Part shown: positions 53,832-64,000 of the stretch, piece after piece | How the letters are laid out: each line of letters starts with the position of its first letter | How positions within the stretch are numbered: the first letter of the stretch is position 1 | Source: Balanoglossus misakiensis | Taxonomy: Eukaryota; Hemichordata | Direction: 5' to 3' | Length of the DNA stretch: 64,000 nt | Assembly (NCBI GenBank): GCA_040954595.2 | Contig: CM082594.2 | Coordinates: 1,798,001 to 1,862,000, forward strand | Program-made: the position numbers and the translations under genes | The notes under the pieces: model-generated | The model's database searches: none | Seen by the model: the letters and a program-made list of their open reading frames with translations, nothing else | Told to the model about the DNA's origin: nothing

Positions 53832-54047
53832 CTGATTAAATGAGTAGAAATATTTCAACACAACTATGAAATTATTCAAATTGAACAAATTGTGGGTGGT
53901 TTATACATGTTGGAGGATTTTTATTCTGGTCGCCAGCAATCAACATAGTTCCACCCTACGGTATAAGCCACGCCCCCCTTGGTTACTGTTGCTACGCCCC
54001 ACAAGCTTTGAGCTTGTGGGACATTGACCTCCACAACGTAAATAAAC

Positions 54048-54197
54048 ATGGCGGGGAAACTAGATTCGTTCAGGAATAGTCTGCGCAACGTTCCTGGCGA
54101 CATTTCTGTATGCTACCTACCAGAGTTTGAAAAACATATCCAAGAAGTCACAGGAAAAGGGTCTAATTATATTTATACTATGAACAAATGTAAATGA
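54048..54197 (+). CDS. 49-codon ORF, possible first exon
   Basis: AAACATGG start context, MAGKLDSFRNSLRNVPGDIS, then YLPEFEKHIQEVTGKGSNY. Composition is protein-like, and a GC-box-like CCACGCCCCC lies upstream (53970-53980). A possible donor GTATGC is at 54108. The downstream side is repeat, so if it was a gene start it may be truncated. Function unknown. Confidence 0.27.
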   Translation: MAGKLDSFRNSLRNVPGDISVCYLPEFEKHIQEVTGKGSNYIYTMNKCK

Positions 54198-54199
54198 CA

Positions 54200-55011
54200 A
54201 GTCAATACAATAGTTGCTAGAATTGGTAAAACAAGAAAAGTGGCAGGGGTGGGAGGGGGTGTCCCCCTCCGACATCAGAAAATGTTGTAAAATACGGTGC
54301 TCAAAGTCGCATTTTAATGAACTCAAAAGCAAATTAACTCAATGTTAGGGAGGACAAATCTTAATTTTGCCACTCCACTCAAAGTAAACATCGGGGGTGG
54401 GGTGGCAAGAAGTCTCAGTGCCCTGTTACGCTAGACAAACCAGCGAATAAAGGCAATGTGGCAAAGAATGGAGGGGTGGGTGTGGGAGGTTGTGACCCCT
54501 GCCACTTAAGAAAATTTTGTAAAATATGGTGCTCAAAGTTGCATTTTAATGAACTCAAAAGCAAATTATCTCAATGTTTGGGAGGACCAATTTTACTTTT
54601 TGCCACTTCACTCAAAGTTAGAAGATTTGGCGTCATCTTCGTCATGACATCATTTATAAAACTTCTAGTATATAGAAGATGCAGCGCAAAACTATCAGTT
54701 ATGCGAAATGGTTTAAAAGATTATTCTCCTTTATGTATTTACTTTGTTTTATATTATCATCGGTGGGGTTGGGGTGGCAAGCACTCTGCCCTGGTACACT
54801 AGACAAACCAGCAAAAAATGAAATGTGGTGGAGAATGAGGGGGTGGGTTAGAAAATTTTGTAAAATAAAGGGCGCGAAACTGCAATTTTGTGGACTCAAA
54901 TGCAAAAATTCGGTGGCAAAAGTATGTGACCCCCCCTAAACGTTTAAAAAAAACCAGATGACCCCCCCCCCCCCTTTGGACTTCAAAATTTAAGTGACCC
55001 CCCCTGGATTT
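54200..55011. repeat. G/C-run repeat cluster
   Basis: Three diverged copies of blocks with GTGACCCC, AAATTTTGTAAAATA, GTGCTCAAAGT(T/C)GCATTTTAATGA and ACTCAAAAGCAAATTA. Related to the interiors at 3250-3400 and 42960-43230. C-runs at 54961-54975. No gene. Confidence 0.7.
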
Positions 55012-55341
55012 TGCCAAGAGAAAAACCCTATCAAAAGGCATGCCCACAAAGTAACATCGAATGGAACAGCCATATCTAAAAGCCCGAAAAACTGTTAGCA
55101 ACAACTGGGGGGTGATGGGTAATTTCTGCATCACTGGCTGGAAAGTGCTACGGGAAAGACCTTTCAAAAGTAATTTGACAACATACTGATCAGCGGCCAA
55201 TGGCGTGAAGCCATGGATTCTATGCAAGCTACGAATTGCGTACAAATAATTCTGAATGGTGCCAGTAGAAGATACTGATCTTGCAAGAAACTGGATAAAT
55301 CTACACACTGTAAGAACAGATGCTGGAACAGGAGTAAAATT
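55012..55341 (-). pseudogene. Ngaro tyrosine recombinase fragment (core-binding region)
   Basis: Reads NFTPVPASVLTVCRFIQFLA, GTIQNYLYAIRSLHRIHG, LLKGLSRSTFQPVMQKLPITP, then after a frame slip VPFDVTLWACLLIGFFS. This is the core-binding domain and the start of the catalytic domain of a Ngaro/DIRS-type recombinase, ending before the catalytic Arg. It takes up where the stub at 49569 stops, and its upstream flank (55344-55620) matches 44940-45110 and 45705-45830. Confidence 0.75.
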
Positions 55342-55343
55342 GA

Positions 55344-55622
55344 AAAATCGCGTCAAGGACACAGTGGTCCCATTGAGGGAATACACAAAAAAAAGTCTAC
55401 ACCGGAGTACATGGCCATATACAGACAGACAGACAGACAGACACACACACACACACACATAGGAGGAGATCAATGGGCAAGCACTGTCTGACCCATAAGC
55501 TGCCAATGGCATATGTACTGTACATACACTAAATAGAACAGTTGGCCTCTTTAAAACTTAGCCAGTTATGTAATCATTCAGGAATTTGCTGAGTATATAA
55601 ACAACTCAATAAAAACGGAACT
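55344..55622 (+). repeat. repeat segment containing the empty foldback site
   Basis: Matches 44940-45110 joined to 45705-45830. A single ATGTACTGTA at 55513-55522 is the uninserted target. CAGA/CA microsatellite at 55425-55460. Confidence 0.85.
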
Positions 55623-55689
55623 GATCTGGTAGAAGGCGTTATGCGCCGTCCTTTCAACAATTCTCTATATCACGTGACATACACCTGTT

Positions 55690-56095
55690 AATCTAATGAG
55701 AAGACTGGAGAAACTGTTTAAACTGCAGAAGAGAGCTTCGCGTGTCCTTTTCGAATTGTCCTATAATTTACTTTGTGCTGAATTGTTTACGTTGTTTAAT
55801 ACTTTCTTGCAATTTTAACAAGTAACTGTGTGACATCGAGGTAATACTCCGCAATATCTTTCTGACATGTTAATCTCCCGAAGAAGAATTCACCAATATC
55901 ATATATGTGCTGTAGAGAAAATGGATTTTGCTATTCCTAAAGTAAATATATGTACAGGTTAGAGAAGATTTAAATATCGCTCGTCACAAATCTGGAATTC
56001 TTTACCCGGTGAATTGAGGTATCCTGCAAATATAACGACGTTGTAGATAAAATTGAAACAATGTATAAGAGAAAATGTCCCCTTGTAAAAAATGT
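55690..56095 (+). pseudogene. non-LTR retrotransposon RT C-terminal remnant
   Basis: Broken frames read RLEKLFKLQKRASRVLFELS, then after stops RRFKYRSSQIWNSLPGELRY and LKQCIRENV. LQKRA-x-R and the IWNSLP-x-E-L block followed by FK-x-x-LK are the end of CR1/L2/jockey-type pol proteins. Several stops; dead. Confidence 0.72.
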
Positions 56096-57271
56096 TATCT
56101 TTATATCGAGATTCTTCTTCTTAGCCTTTCATACCTGGCAGTGATTATTTTGTTCCTCATTAAAATAAACCATATATGTCAAAAACTAAATAGTAATTAT
56201 GCAGATATCATTTTGGTCGGAATGAATACGATTCTCATTGCAACGCCTTTTCTAAAGGCGAAATTACAATGCCTGCCTTCGAACGCACACGAAGCATTCG
56301 GCCAATAGAGGGCGCCCTGTGCAGCATGGGAAGTTCATTGTTGGCGACGTCATAGACGCGTTCTTAGAACGAATAAGAATTAAAATATTTAGCAAAAGTG
56401 TCAGTGCCGCATTCCTAACAACCCTATCACGAGATACCGCCTTGATTGCCGGGGCCGGGACTTATGAATCCGTGGCACATTTCGGCCAACCAATAAACCT
56501 CATTTAGGTAATGTAATGTAATAGAAAATAATTTTATTTTAACAGTGCATGTCACCTAAAATTCAATATTTCACCCAAAGCAGAAAGGCCATGGTATAGA
56601 AATGCTGTTGAAATTTACACAGAGCCAAATTCAACTTACTTTGAAGTTTTGAGAAAAAGTTAGAAATATATTGAGATGTGCTAATGGAAACTTCCTTTTA
56701 AAGACAGACTTTAGGTTTGTAATGTACGGATTGTATGCACCTTTGTCCTAAAATCCCCTTACAGCTCAACAGTAAAAATGAAACTTACAAAGTAGCCAGT
56801 AAAACCACACAGAAACACAACAAATTCACACAGACGATAAAAACATAGACATTCAGGGATTAAGATTTCTGATGGCCATTGGCACAAAGTAATTGCTGAA
56901 CCCCAGCTTACAACACTTGAGACAACAATATCTATGACCTGAGGGTAACATTTCAAAGCAGGAGTACGATGGATGGTTTACATCAGCAGTGGGATCCCAC
57001 GAGATTTTCTCAGTGTTGCATTATCGACAAGCTCTGTGAGAAACGGCGTGGCTCTCCCAATAATCTTAGATGCTATGTGGTTCGATGCGATTTATTCACA
57101 ACAATATTGCAGACATTCAACGACACAGGGCCGCACGACACAAGTACATTATCCGGATTTCAACACGTCGCAACATATGTGATCTTGGTATGCTAAACAA
57201 CTTCAACAACCAATAACAAACGTCACAAAATGCACCTGGTGAATGACACAGTTCGATTAACCAGCCAATCT
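56096..57271. other. no confirmed gene
   Basis: A hydrophobic frame (56075-56308, LLLSLSYLAVIILFLIKI) overlaps the LINE tail and is probably non-coding. GGCCAATAGAGGGCGCC near 56300 looks like a repeat edge. Confidence 0.4.
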
Positions 57272-57395
57272 GATTAAAATCTGATGTAGGGAACGGCGAC
57301 GTGGTTTTCTTATGCTGTCGCCCCACACAGCATAAGAAGTAGGCGACAGCAAAGAAAATCGTACCGCGTAAGTAATAAAAAGACTAATTTTAATC
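57272..57395. mobile_element. MITE, copy 2
   Basis: Same family as 3678-3806: GATTAAAATCTGATGTAGGG at the left end and CTAATTTTAATC at the right, with an internal inverted GCTGTCGCC/GGCGACAGC block. Confidence 0.75.
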
Positions 57396-57928
57396 AGATT
57401 GTCAACCAGCGCATTTGTCACATGGTTAGTGAGGTGCCAGGTACCATCATTCGGAACTCAACTTTTGACGGACAAACAACATGGCTGAATTATTGACGAG
57501 AACGACCTATTCAGGACACGGAGCAATTTCTGACAACCAAATGAAAGTGTACGTCATGACTGTGAGGATATGGACTGGATTTGCAAGATTCTGGTAGCCT
57601 CATTGAAAATAGTTGACATAAAACATCGTAATAAAAATCGAGGGTGCCTTTTCTACTGGCTTGAAGTACCCATTGCGAACATCCTCTACTTTAACCCTAT
57701 CACCCCGAGATCCTCTTTAGTGGTCCACCCTTACCATAGAAAACAATGGGTTTGGACTGAACAATGGTGGTGAAAGGGTTAAATTACGTCTTCATTTCAG
57801 TACTAGTTACCAGTAAGGGATTTAGTGCGCAAAAAATGCACCGGTGCAAGAATTTTAATTCGCCAGCTCTTATCATACATCAGAAAAACGACTTGTTTAC
57901 AATTCACAATTTAATTTTCAAGTCTGTG
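57396..57928. other. no gene seen
   Basis: Includes ACCATAGAAAACAATGGGTTTGGAC (57734-57758), a relative of 51018. No coding evidence. Confidence 0.4.
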
Positions 57929-58201
57929 TTAAAATGCATCGACATAAGACACAATGTAGTTGTTAGAGTTGTACAGTCCGGCCTGATTAATGGCTGTGAT
58001 AACCACGTGATACTCCTTGGACGGATCAACATCATCCACTATTATCCGAGTTTCCATGGTTTCAAGCCATTTCAGCACGTCATTGCTCGAGTAGGCCGTA
58101 CCAACTGTCAGTTGATAGATAAGGCTTGAGTTGCTGACGAAAGCACCAGTCCAGTTCAAATGCAAGGTGTCATCTGACAACCACGTGACCGAAAGCTCAG
58201 G
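57929..58201 (-). CDS. FN3-like exon of an extracellular host protein
   Basis: Acceptor GCATATAG before 58201; the frame reads PELSVTW, LHLNWTG, YQLTVGTAYSS, VDPSKEYHVVITAINQAG, ending at TAA 57929. The W...Y-x-x-x-x-G-T...Y-x-V-x-x-x-A-x-N-x-A-G-L pattern is that of fibronectin III-like repeats common in large marine invertebrate secreted proteins. The usual SDGV-x-VD end is here SYVD, soon followed by the stop, so this may be the terminal exon. Entry phase 0 does not fit the phase-1 donor at 58854, so one exon between them is probably missing. Confidence 0.6.
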   Translation of the reverse strand, partial: PELSVTWLSDDTLHLNWTGAFVSNSSLIYQLTVGTAYSSNDVLKWLETMETRIIVDDVDPSKEYHVVITAINQAGLYNSNNYIVSYVDAF

Positions 58202-58723
58202 CTATATGCATTGCAAGACACAGGGAAGAAAAGGTGACCATTGTTTCTAGAGGAGCAAACATTCTTGCAAAAACAAAACATCGTGGTTTTATTCTTTATC
58301 AAAACTGGAGGTGGTACCCATCCAGTATTTGGGCTATACTCTCAGTATGTTTGTTTTGGAAATCAACTGTGGTTTCTTGTGTTACTCTGTCCAACGTAAA
58401 AAAATAACAGTATCTGTTTTTACAACACACCTCTTTTGGTACAATCAGAATTGATAGTTGAAAATTCAGGACTTTAATCTCATTTGCCAAATCGGCTTTG
58501 TTGAGTTGCGAAAGACTGGTCATTTTAATAAATCTCTCCAGAGTAGAATACAAAGTCAAAGTAGAAACATAGGATAAAAATACCAATTATCGCCGCGCCA
58601 ACAGTTAGAGTCAAGAAACAAGTACGACGGATTATTTAGGCTATACGTACTTCAAAATATACATGATTTTCCGAGTTAAATCTGTAGATTTCTACTCATA
58701 AATCACATGTATAACAATGGCAT
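58202..58723. other. intron of the FN3-like gene
   Basis: The minus ORF at 58299-58586 lacks splice signals and FN3 motifs, so it is not called. A linking exon is expected here but was not found. Confidence 0.4.
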
Positions 58724-58838
58724 TAGACTGAAAGATTAAGTCTTGTGCGGGCGCTCCAGCGCACTGCCTTCGACCCTTTACTGAAGACTCTTTGACAGTG
58801 TGTCAGAGCGCCCGCACACGACTGTATCTTTCAGTCTA
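58724..58838. mobile_element. 115-bp MITE in an FN3-gene intron
   Basis: Ends TAGACTGAAAGAT and inverted ATCTTTCAGTCTA; inner arms TGTGCGGGCGCT/AGCGCCCGCACA. Flanked by CAATGGCAT and CGATGGCAT (58715-58723, 58839-58847), a 9-bp duplication with one mismatch. Confidence 0.8.
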
Positions 58839-58853
58839 CGATGGCATTGGTAC

Positions 58854-59058
58854 CTGTTATTATTGGTGGTTCCGTTTCAATAGATAAATTGACAAAAACG
58901 CATGCGCTATAAATGTCTACGTAGTTGACGGCTCTGACAAGTATTTCGTTGGTCTCGTAGGAATTCAGGTGAAAGCAATGGACCAGGGCAAACGTTTCTC
59001 CACCTTCAGCAACGTCGGTCCAATCAAACACTTTACCTTCCTTACTGTGCATCATACA
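58854..59058 (-). CDS. FN3-like exon
   Basis: Acceptor CACTTATTCCAG before 59058 and donor GTACCA after 58854. It reads CMMHSKEGKVFDWTDVAE, FALVHCFHLNSYETNEILVR, AVNYVDIYSACVFVNLSIET and EPPIITG. This is the second half of an FN3-like repeat and the linker into the next. Entry phase 0 fits the donor of the exon at 59163-59491; exit phase 1. Confidence 0.62.
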
Positions 59059-59162
59059 CTGGAATAAGTGAAAACAAATTAAAGAATAATGAACAGGGTT
59101 ATTTATGAATGGTTCTGAGTGGTCTCACAGTAAAAACCAATTCCCCTAAAATCAAGAATTAC

Positions 59163-59491
59163 CTGGTAATGCGATAGGCCGGCAATATCCTGAAATCCTC
59201 GCCAAGAAAAATTCACTGAATTTGTTATTGACTGGTGATCTTCTCTTGTTGGATAGTGAGTTTCTGATGATGTTATTAGTTCTACGATAGAATTATCAGC
59301 ATTCGGGGCATCGGTTACTAAGGTAACGCCATCGGTTATGATCACACTTGACAATCCTATGTAATTGTGACAACGGATTGTAGAGAACAGTTTTTGTCCA
59401 TGTCCAATTTGACCAGTCACATTAACCATGGTGTGATTCTTTTTGTCAGATTGTTTGAAGTCTTGAATTTCTGCAGAGCCTGGGTCTAGAC
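59163..59491 (-). CDS. FN3-like exon
   Basis: Acceptor CATCCTCCTGTTTAG before 59491 and donor GTAATT after CAG at 59163. The first part ends one repeat (KLFSTIRCHNYIGLSSVII, TDGVTLVTDAPN). The second starts another (VNFSWRGFQDIAGLSHYQ), with the typical S-x-x-W-x-x-F-x-D-x-x-x-G-x-x-x-Y opening. Entry phase 1, exit phase 0. Such proteins are secreted or membrane-anchored multi-repeat proteins; the 5' exons lie beyond the microsatellite at 59552 or outside the window. Confidence 0.68.
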
Positions 59492-59551
59492 CTAAACAGG
59501 AGGATGGGTAATTAAAATAAATACTACTAGAAAATAAATGAACGGGCAACC

Positions 59552-59912
59552 AAATGAATGAATGAATGAATGAATGAATGAATGAATGAATGAATGAGTG
59601 AGTGAGTGAGTGAGTGAGTGAGTGAGTGAGTGAGTGAGTGAGTGAGTGAGTGAGTGAGTGAGTGAATGAATGAATGAATGAATGAATGAATGAATGAATG
59701 AATGAATGAATGAATGAATGAATGAATGAATGAATGAGAGAGTGAGTGAGTGAGTGAGTGAGTGAGTGAGTGAGTGAGTGAGTGAGTGAGTGAGTGAGTG
59801 AGTGAGTGAGTGAGTGAGTGAGTGAGTGAGTGAGTGAGTGAGTGAGTGAGTGAGTGAGTGAATGAATGAATGAATGAATGAATGAATGAATGAATGAATG
59901 AATGAATGAATG
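59552..59912. repeat. compound (AATG)n/(AGTG)n tetranucleotide array
   Basis: About 360 bp alternating in blocks: AATG 59552-59593, AGTG 59594-59663, AATG 59664-59735, AGTG 59736-59858, AATG 59859-59912. The poly-HSF and HSL frames are artefacts. Confidence 0.97.
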
Positions 59913-60167
59913 AAGAACGAACGAACGAACGCCCGCCAGGAACGCACAATTCTTTCAATTTCAATGAGATCATTCACGTATGGAGCCTAACGTTATATAG
60001 TCCATGGGCCAGAGACCGAAACCCTCCCCCCCCCCTGAGGATTTTTGCAGACATATATTTTTGGAAAGCCTATTTATCCAGCTGTCAGAATCAGGTTGTT
60101 TGCACTCATATTAATGGTGGGTGTGGCCGTGAGGAGCGGTTGTCATGGTAACGATAGCATAATTTTA

Positions 60168-61500
60168 GGGGTACTCATACAGTTAAAAAATGATATATTT
60201 CAGGATCTGAGAAAGCTAGAGAAAAAATTTAAACATTGGGTCTTATAAAGTAGGGGACGGGCTATCCAATGATTACATGACCGACAAGGTCAGAGGTCAA
60301 GTTCATCTTCAAAACGCGGGGTCAAAGTAAAAATTTCGCTATTTTTTGCACATCGATCATACATAGTTTCGATTTACTGGAAAACGGTTTGCTCGAGGAG
60401 GCTGTAAATTGGTCATCAGGTAGCATGGAACATTAGGTTTATGAAAAATAAGCTGATTCACGTCTTTGATATTAAGTTATATTAAAATTCTGTTACCATA
60501 ACGACGGATAGCAGATTTTGCGAAAATCACAAAAATAAGAATCCTGCTATATCTTTGCTACCAATTAAGCTTTAGATAAAATTTAAACACTCAAACTTAT
60601 AATGTCGGGTGCGATCTTTTCATTGCTAACTTGAACTTTGGGGTTCAAGATCAAGGTCATCCTCAAATTTCAGGTCAAAGTGACAAAATGGACATTACGG
60701 ATTTTTGTTCAAAATGACATTTTACGGCGAGCGTTTACTAAACACTGTTTGGGTCTAGAATGCTATAATTTGATCTCCAGATAGAGATGTGTATTGTTTA
60801 CAAAGATTTTAATTTGTTTTGCTGTTTACATATACTTAATATGCAAAACCTGCTGTTTTAATGACAACAAAATGAATGGTAGGAATAGCAAGAGTACTCA
60901 TACAGTTAAAATGAGATATTTCAGGTTCTGAGAAAGCTAGAGAAAAAATTTAAACATTCAGTATTATAAAGTAGGGTACGGACTATCCAATTATTACACG
61001 ACCGACAAGGTCAGAGGTCAAGTTCATCTTCAAAACTTGGGGTCAAAGTGAAAATTTCGCTATTTTTTGCATATCGGTCATACATAGTTTTGATTTACTG
61101 GAAAACGGTTTGCTCGAGGAGGCTGTAAATTGGTCATCAGGTTGCAAGGAATATTAGCTTTAAGAAAAATAGGCCTATTTTCGTCTTTGGTTGTAATTTA
61201 TATTAAAATTCTGTAACCATAACGACGGATAGAAGATTTTGCGAAATTCCCCAAAATAAGAAACTTGCTATATCTTTGCTACCAATTAAGCTTTAGATAA
61301 AATTTAAACACTCAAACTTGTATTGTCGGATGCGAGCTTTTGATTGCTAAATTGAACTTTGGGGTTCAAGGTCAAGGTCATCCTCAAATTTCGGGTCAAA
61401 GTGACAAAATGGGCATTACGGACTTTGTTCAAAATCACATTTTACGGCGAGCGTTTACTACACTGTTGGGATCTAGAATGCTATAATTTTGTATATTTTG
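60168..61500 (+). repeat. tandem duplication of a ~720-bp unit
   Basis: 60168-60830 and 60892-61500 align along their length: ACTCATACAGTTAAAA start, TCAGAGGTCAAGTTCATCTTC, GGAAAACGGTTTGCTCGAGGAGG, TTTACGGCGAGCGTTTACTA end. Divergence is about 5-8 % by eye. Contains TCAAGGTCA-type half-sites. Confidence 0.88.
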
Positions 61501-62119
61501 ATATTAATATTCAAATAAGATGCCACTTTGATTTCTGGATATTATTATATAAAAAAACGCGACCGTGGGAGTGCGAGTCATGCTGATTTATGCGTTATCC
61601 CATGATGCCACTGTAGCAATAGTCCAGACAAACCGATCGAATATCTGTGTTTTAGGCACAGAGATTTTTTGGAAATTGTGCGTAAAGCACTTAAGACACA
61701 TTATATACTCAAAAGCAATGTTTTTAAATCACAATCATTCATAATCATACAAAATGAATGCTACGTTTAAAAAAAAACGTTTGCTCATGTGGAAATGTTT
61801 TCCGGTTGTTTGTCATTGCATGGCCTCCATCTTGCTGATGAAACGTCCAGCGCTAGGTTCTGCAACTTTTTATCATGGTGTAAAGGTAGGGAACACAGTC
61901 AATGCCTGAGATGGATTGTGATCTTTTGACTTCCCAGCCTGCTAATGAACTTTTGGAAATAGTTCACAATTTTGTGGAACACATCATTGAACATCATTTC
62001 CCGCTTATGGCTGAGTTTAGACAAGAGAGGAGTAACTTTTAACTTTTGGTATGACTTTGTGTAGAGTATTGCTGCCATTACAACTCTACCCACCGGTGGA
62101 AATGTAAGTGCATTAAGAA

Positions 62120-63315
62120 ATGGTGATTGAGATATTTGCCAAACTGCTAAGAATCAGCTATTATTTCCTCTGTTGTTTTGTGCCAATCGAAACGGACTAT
62201 GCAAGATACATGTCAGTACTTATTCTGGTGATGCATGGAATACCCGAAAGTGTACAAGAGTCATTAAATGAGGAGGATTCATGGCAAACTTATCTGACGA
62301 TTCACTAAAGGGTGCTGGTGGTGTTATAGGATTAAAGATGAGAGGTTTAGCACTTGAAAAGTGGTTTTGGGTGGACCGATTACTGCAAAGTTCTCTGATA
62401 CATTTCACAAATAAATATGCAGTATTGGTAAACAAAATAAGATCCGATATGGAAAAGCAGTCATTAAGAGATGGAATACTGATGTGGCAAAGCTTTAAGA
62501 ATTATAAGGTGGAGCATTTGTCGACCCATTTGATCTTTCCGACCCTCATTTAAGCAATTATCAACATTACTATATCAAAAGATATGGCTGGGGTTTTTTT
62601 CTGAGCAAATAATTATACAAGAAGAACCTGACAAACCGTGTAAGTGCTTCTATCATAGTATGACTTGCGGCAATGTAAAAACATGACAAAAATGAAGAAG
62701 ACGGTTTATCTTTGATTACCTGCTGTTAATACAAGTTAGAAGATGCCACTCATTGGAGTCATTGAAAATTCCAACGTTCCTCTCTGTTTGTTTTCAGATG
62801 ATGGACTTAAAATTCATTTCCAGGAGACAGATAGACTAGACTTGAGGCTGCCGATGCCATAGTTTATGATGACCATTCAGTCTCTGTCTGGTCCTAATCT
62901 TGTAGACAGAATCACTTTTATCGATATAGCAATAGGATTTATGGAATACATAATGTAGAATAGAGGCCGAATTTTAGGTCCTGTTGATAATTCGCAAATA
63001 CACATGATCATTGATAATTATGATGCCAAACGGATCAAAGGCCAAACACGTGAAGTGAGCGTTGCACCAGCACATCATATCATACTTGATCTAGTTGCTC
63101 CGACAAAATGGACGGCATTCTTGCTTACCACTAGTCTGAAAACAAAGCAAATTTTGCAAAATGCTACACATTATGAAAAAAGTAGATCTCAACATTGGTC
63201 AAAAATGAATTGTAAGTGGAGGACCAAACTTCACCACTTTTATTGTCGCAAAAGATACAGTGAAGAAGCAGATACGCGGATTGTTCTTAGTTCTACACGC
63301 AATTGCAGCGTCTGA
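62120..63315 (+). pseudogene. degenerate transposon-associated ORFs with EEADTRI motif
   Basis: Pieces in different frames: YARYMSVLILVMHGIPESVQ, GAGGVIGLKMRGLALEKWFW, KIRSDMEKQSLRDGILMW, MIIDNYDAKRIKGQTRE, HHIILDLVAPTKWTAFLLTT and SEEADTRIVLSS. I recall this order (ARY-x-P, GGIIGLT, DRY-x-x-SIK-x-x-TR, W-x-x-FL, HEEADTRII) in a large family of uncharacterised metazoan repeat proteins. The catalytic activity is unknown to me. Numerous frameshifts and stops show decay. Confidence 0.5.
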
Positions 63316-63764
63316 TAGAGGGGCAAGATGACTCCTTACGTCAACTTGTCATATCAACAGAAATCATCTTGATAAGAATGTGCTAAATATGATAAAACTT
63401 TGTACATATTTAAACTGAAATACCATAGAATGGCCACAATATAAGTTGAATATAGTATTTTTACAGTAAAAGCATGCTGATAATGTATGTCCCTTTATAG
63501 CAATTGCAAATGCACGTTCGCATATTTCAAGAAATATACCAATTTTACTAAATCTTGAATTCATCAGCTCGCCATAGGAATTGAAAATGTCATCAAGCAT
63601 TTTCAAACTCTCAGAACAATAACTTTAAAATGGTGTATGACACAAAATGTTGTATGGCCAAGTCAGAGGGTTCGTTTTTTCTGGGGAGATCTGCAACACT
63701 AATTAGAGTTGGGATATTGAATTTTGACCCCATCTTTTGAAGGTGACCCTGAACTTAAATTTAA
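63316..63764. other. interior of the inverted-repeat element, no frame
   Basis: AT-rich; the minus frame at 63364-63606 has no motif. Confidence 0.4.
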
Positions 63765-64000
63765 AATATCAAAATATACAAAATTATAGCATTCTAGATC
63801 CCAACAGTGTAGTAAACGCTCGCCGTAAAATGTCATTTTGAACCAAAATTTGAGGATGACCTTGACCTTGAACCCCAAATTTCAATTTAGCAATCAAAAG
63901 CTCGCATCCGACAATACAAGTTTGAGTGTTTAAATTTTATCTAAAGCTTAATTGGTAGCAAAGATATAGCAAGTTTCTTATTTTGGGGAATTTCGCAAAA

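Larger units (their letters stand above)
61237..64000. mobile_element. element bounded by long inverted repeats (right end off window)
   Basis: 61237-61505 is the reverse complement of 63765-64000, about 95 % by eye, and the right arm continues beyond the window. Between them lies a broken ORF cluster (62120-63315). Together these look like a decayed DNA transposon, though the left arm is also half of a tandem repeat, which complicates the boundary. Confidence 0.55.

Noticed and set aside
58299-58586. 95-codon minus ORF between FN3-like exons
   Set aside because: No splice sites at its ends and no FN3 spacing; probably intronic.
59492-59977. Two ~150-codon HSF/HSL repeat ORFs
   Set aside because: Translations of the AATG/AGTG array.

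Overview
This window is eukaryotic, almost certainly from an invertebrate animal. Exons are split by GT-AG introns, microsatellites are abundant, and AATAAA signals follow coding ends. The repeat content is metazoan: an L1/Tx1-type LINE, a Ngaro-type tyrosine-recombinase retrotransposon, Crypton elements, an integrase-like DNA transposon, MITEs and satellites. Host gene pieces (FN3-like and PCSK9-like extracellular modules) would suit a marine deuterostome such as a hemichordate or amphioxus, or a lophotrochozoan. The species cannot be fixed from sequence alone. At least 70 % of the window is mobile or repetitive DNA.

1-1410: unassigned repeats, then the right end of an 8.4-kb Crypton-type unit that recurs later. 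1977-16837: a large DNA transposon with about 500-bp inverted terminal repeats and two convergent genes that start just inside each terminus. The rightward gene joins a TDP-43-like N-terminal domain, a ubiquitin-like or PB1-like region and a HECT ubiquitin ligase domain. The leftward gene is a DDE integrase-like transposase. A full-length L1-type LINE with two intact ORFs sits in the HECT gene with a 17-bp target duplication. A 1.5-kb TIR element with a 9-bp duplication splits the transposase. Both carrier genes also have frameshifts or stops, so the carrier is dead and was later used as a landing site.

16838-19222: hairpin satellite (TATCGACACGA...TCGTGTCGATA) interrupted by a 1.8-kb TIR element. 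19223-35394: two head-to-tail copies of the 8.4-kb unit. Each begins at the 9-mer CAGACAAAT, carries a Crypton/DUF3504 tyrosine recombinase on the minus strand, and contains the last three exons plus polyA signal of an unrelated spliced gene. 35395-44585: dispersed repeats, a 239-bp satellite with a nuclear-receptor DR1 site per unit, minisatellites, and ORFs I could not assign.

44586-50584: a duplicated segment, a 584-bp foldback element whose empty site is visible at 55.5 kb, and a Ngaro-like retrotransposon (gag with CCCH finger, RT-RNase H, broken tyrosine recombinase) with split direct repeats. 50585-59491: the most host-like part. It holds a possible last exon on the plus strand, two minus-strand exons of a PCSK9-like Cys/His-rich C-terminal module (damaged), a LINE 3' remnant and three minus-strand FN3-like exons. 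59552-64000: a tetranucleotide array, a ~720-bp tandem duplication, and a degenerate ORF cluster flanked by inverted repeats that run off the window end.
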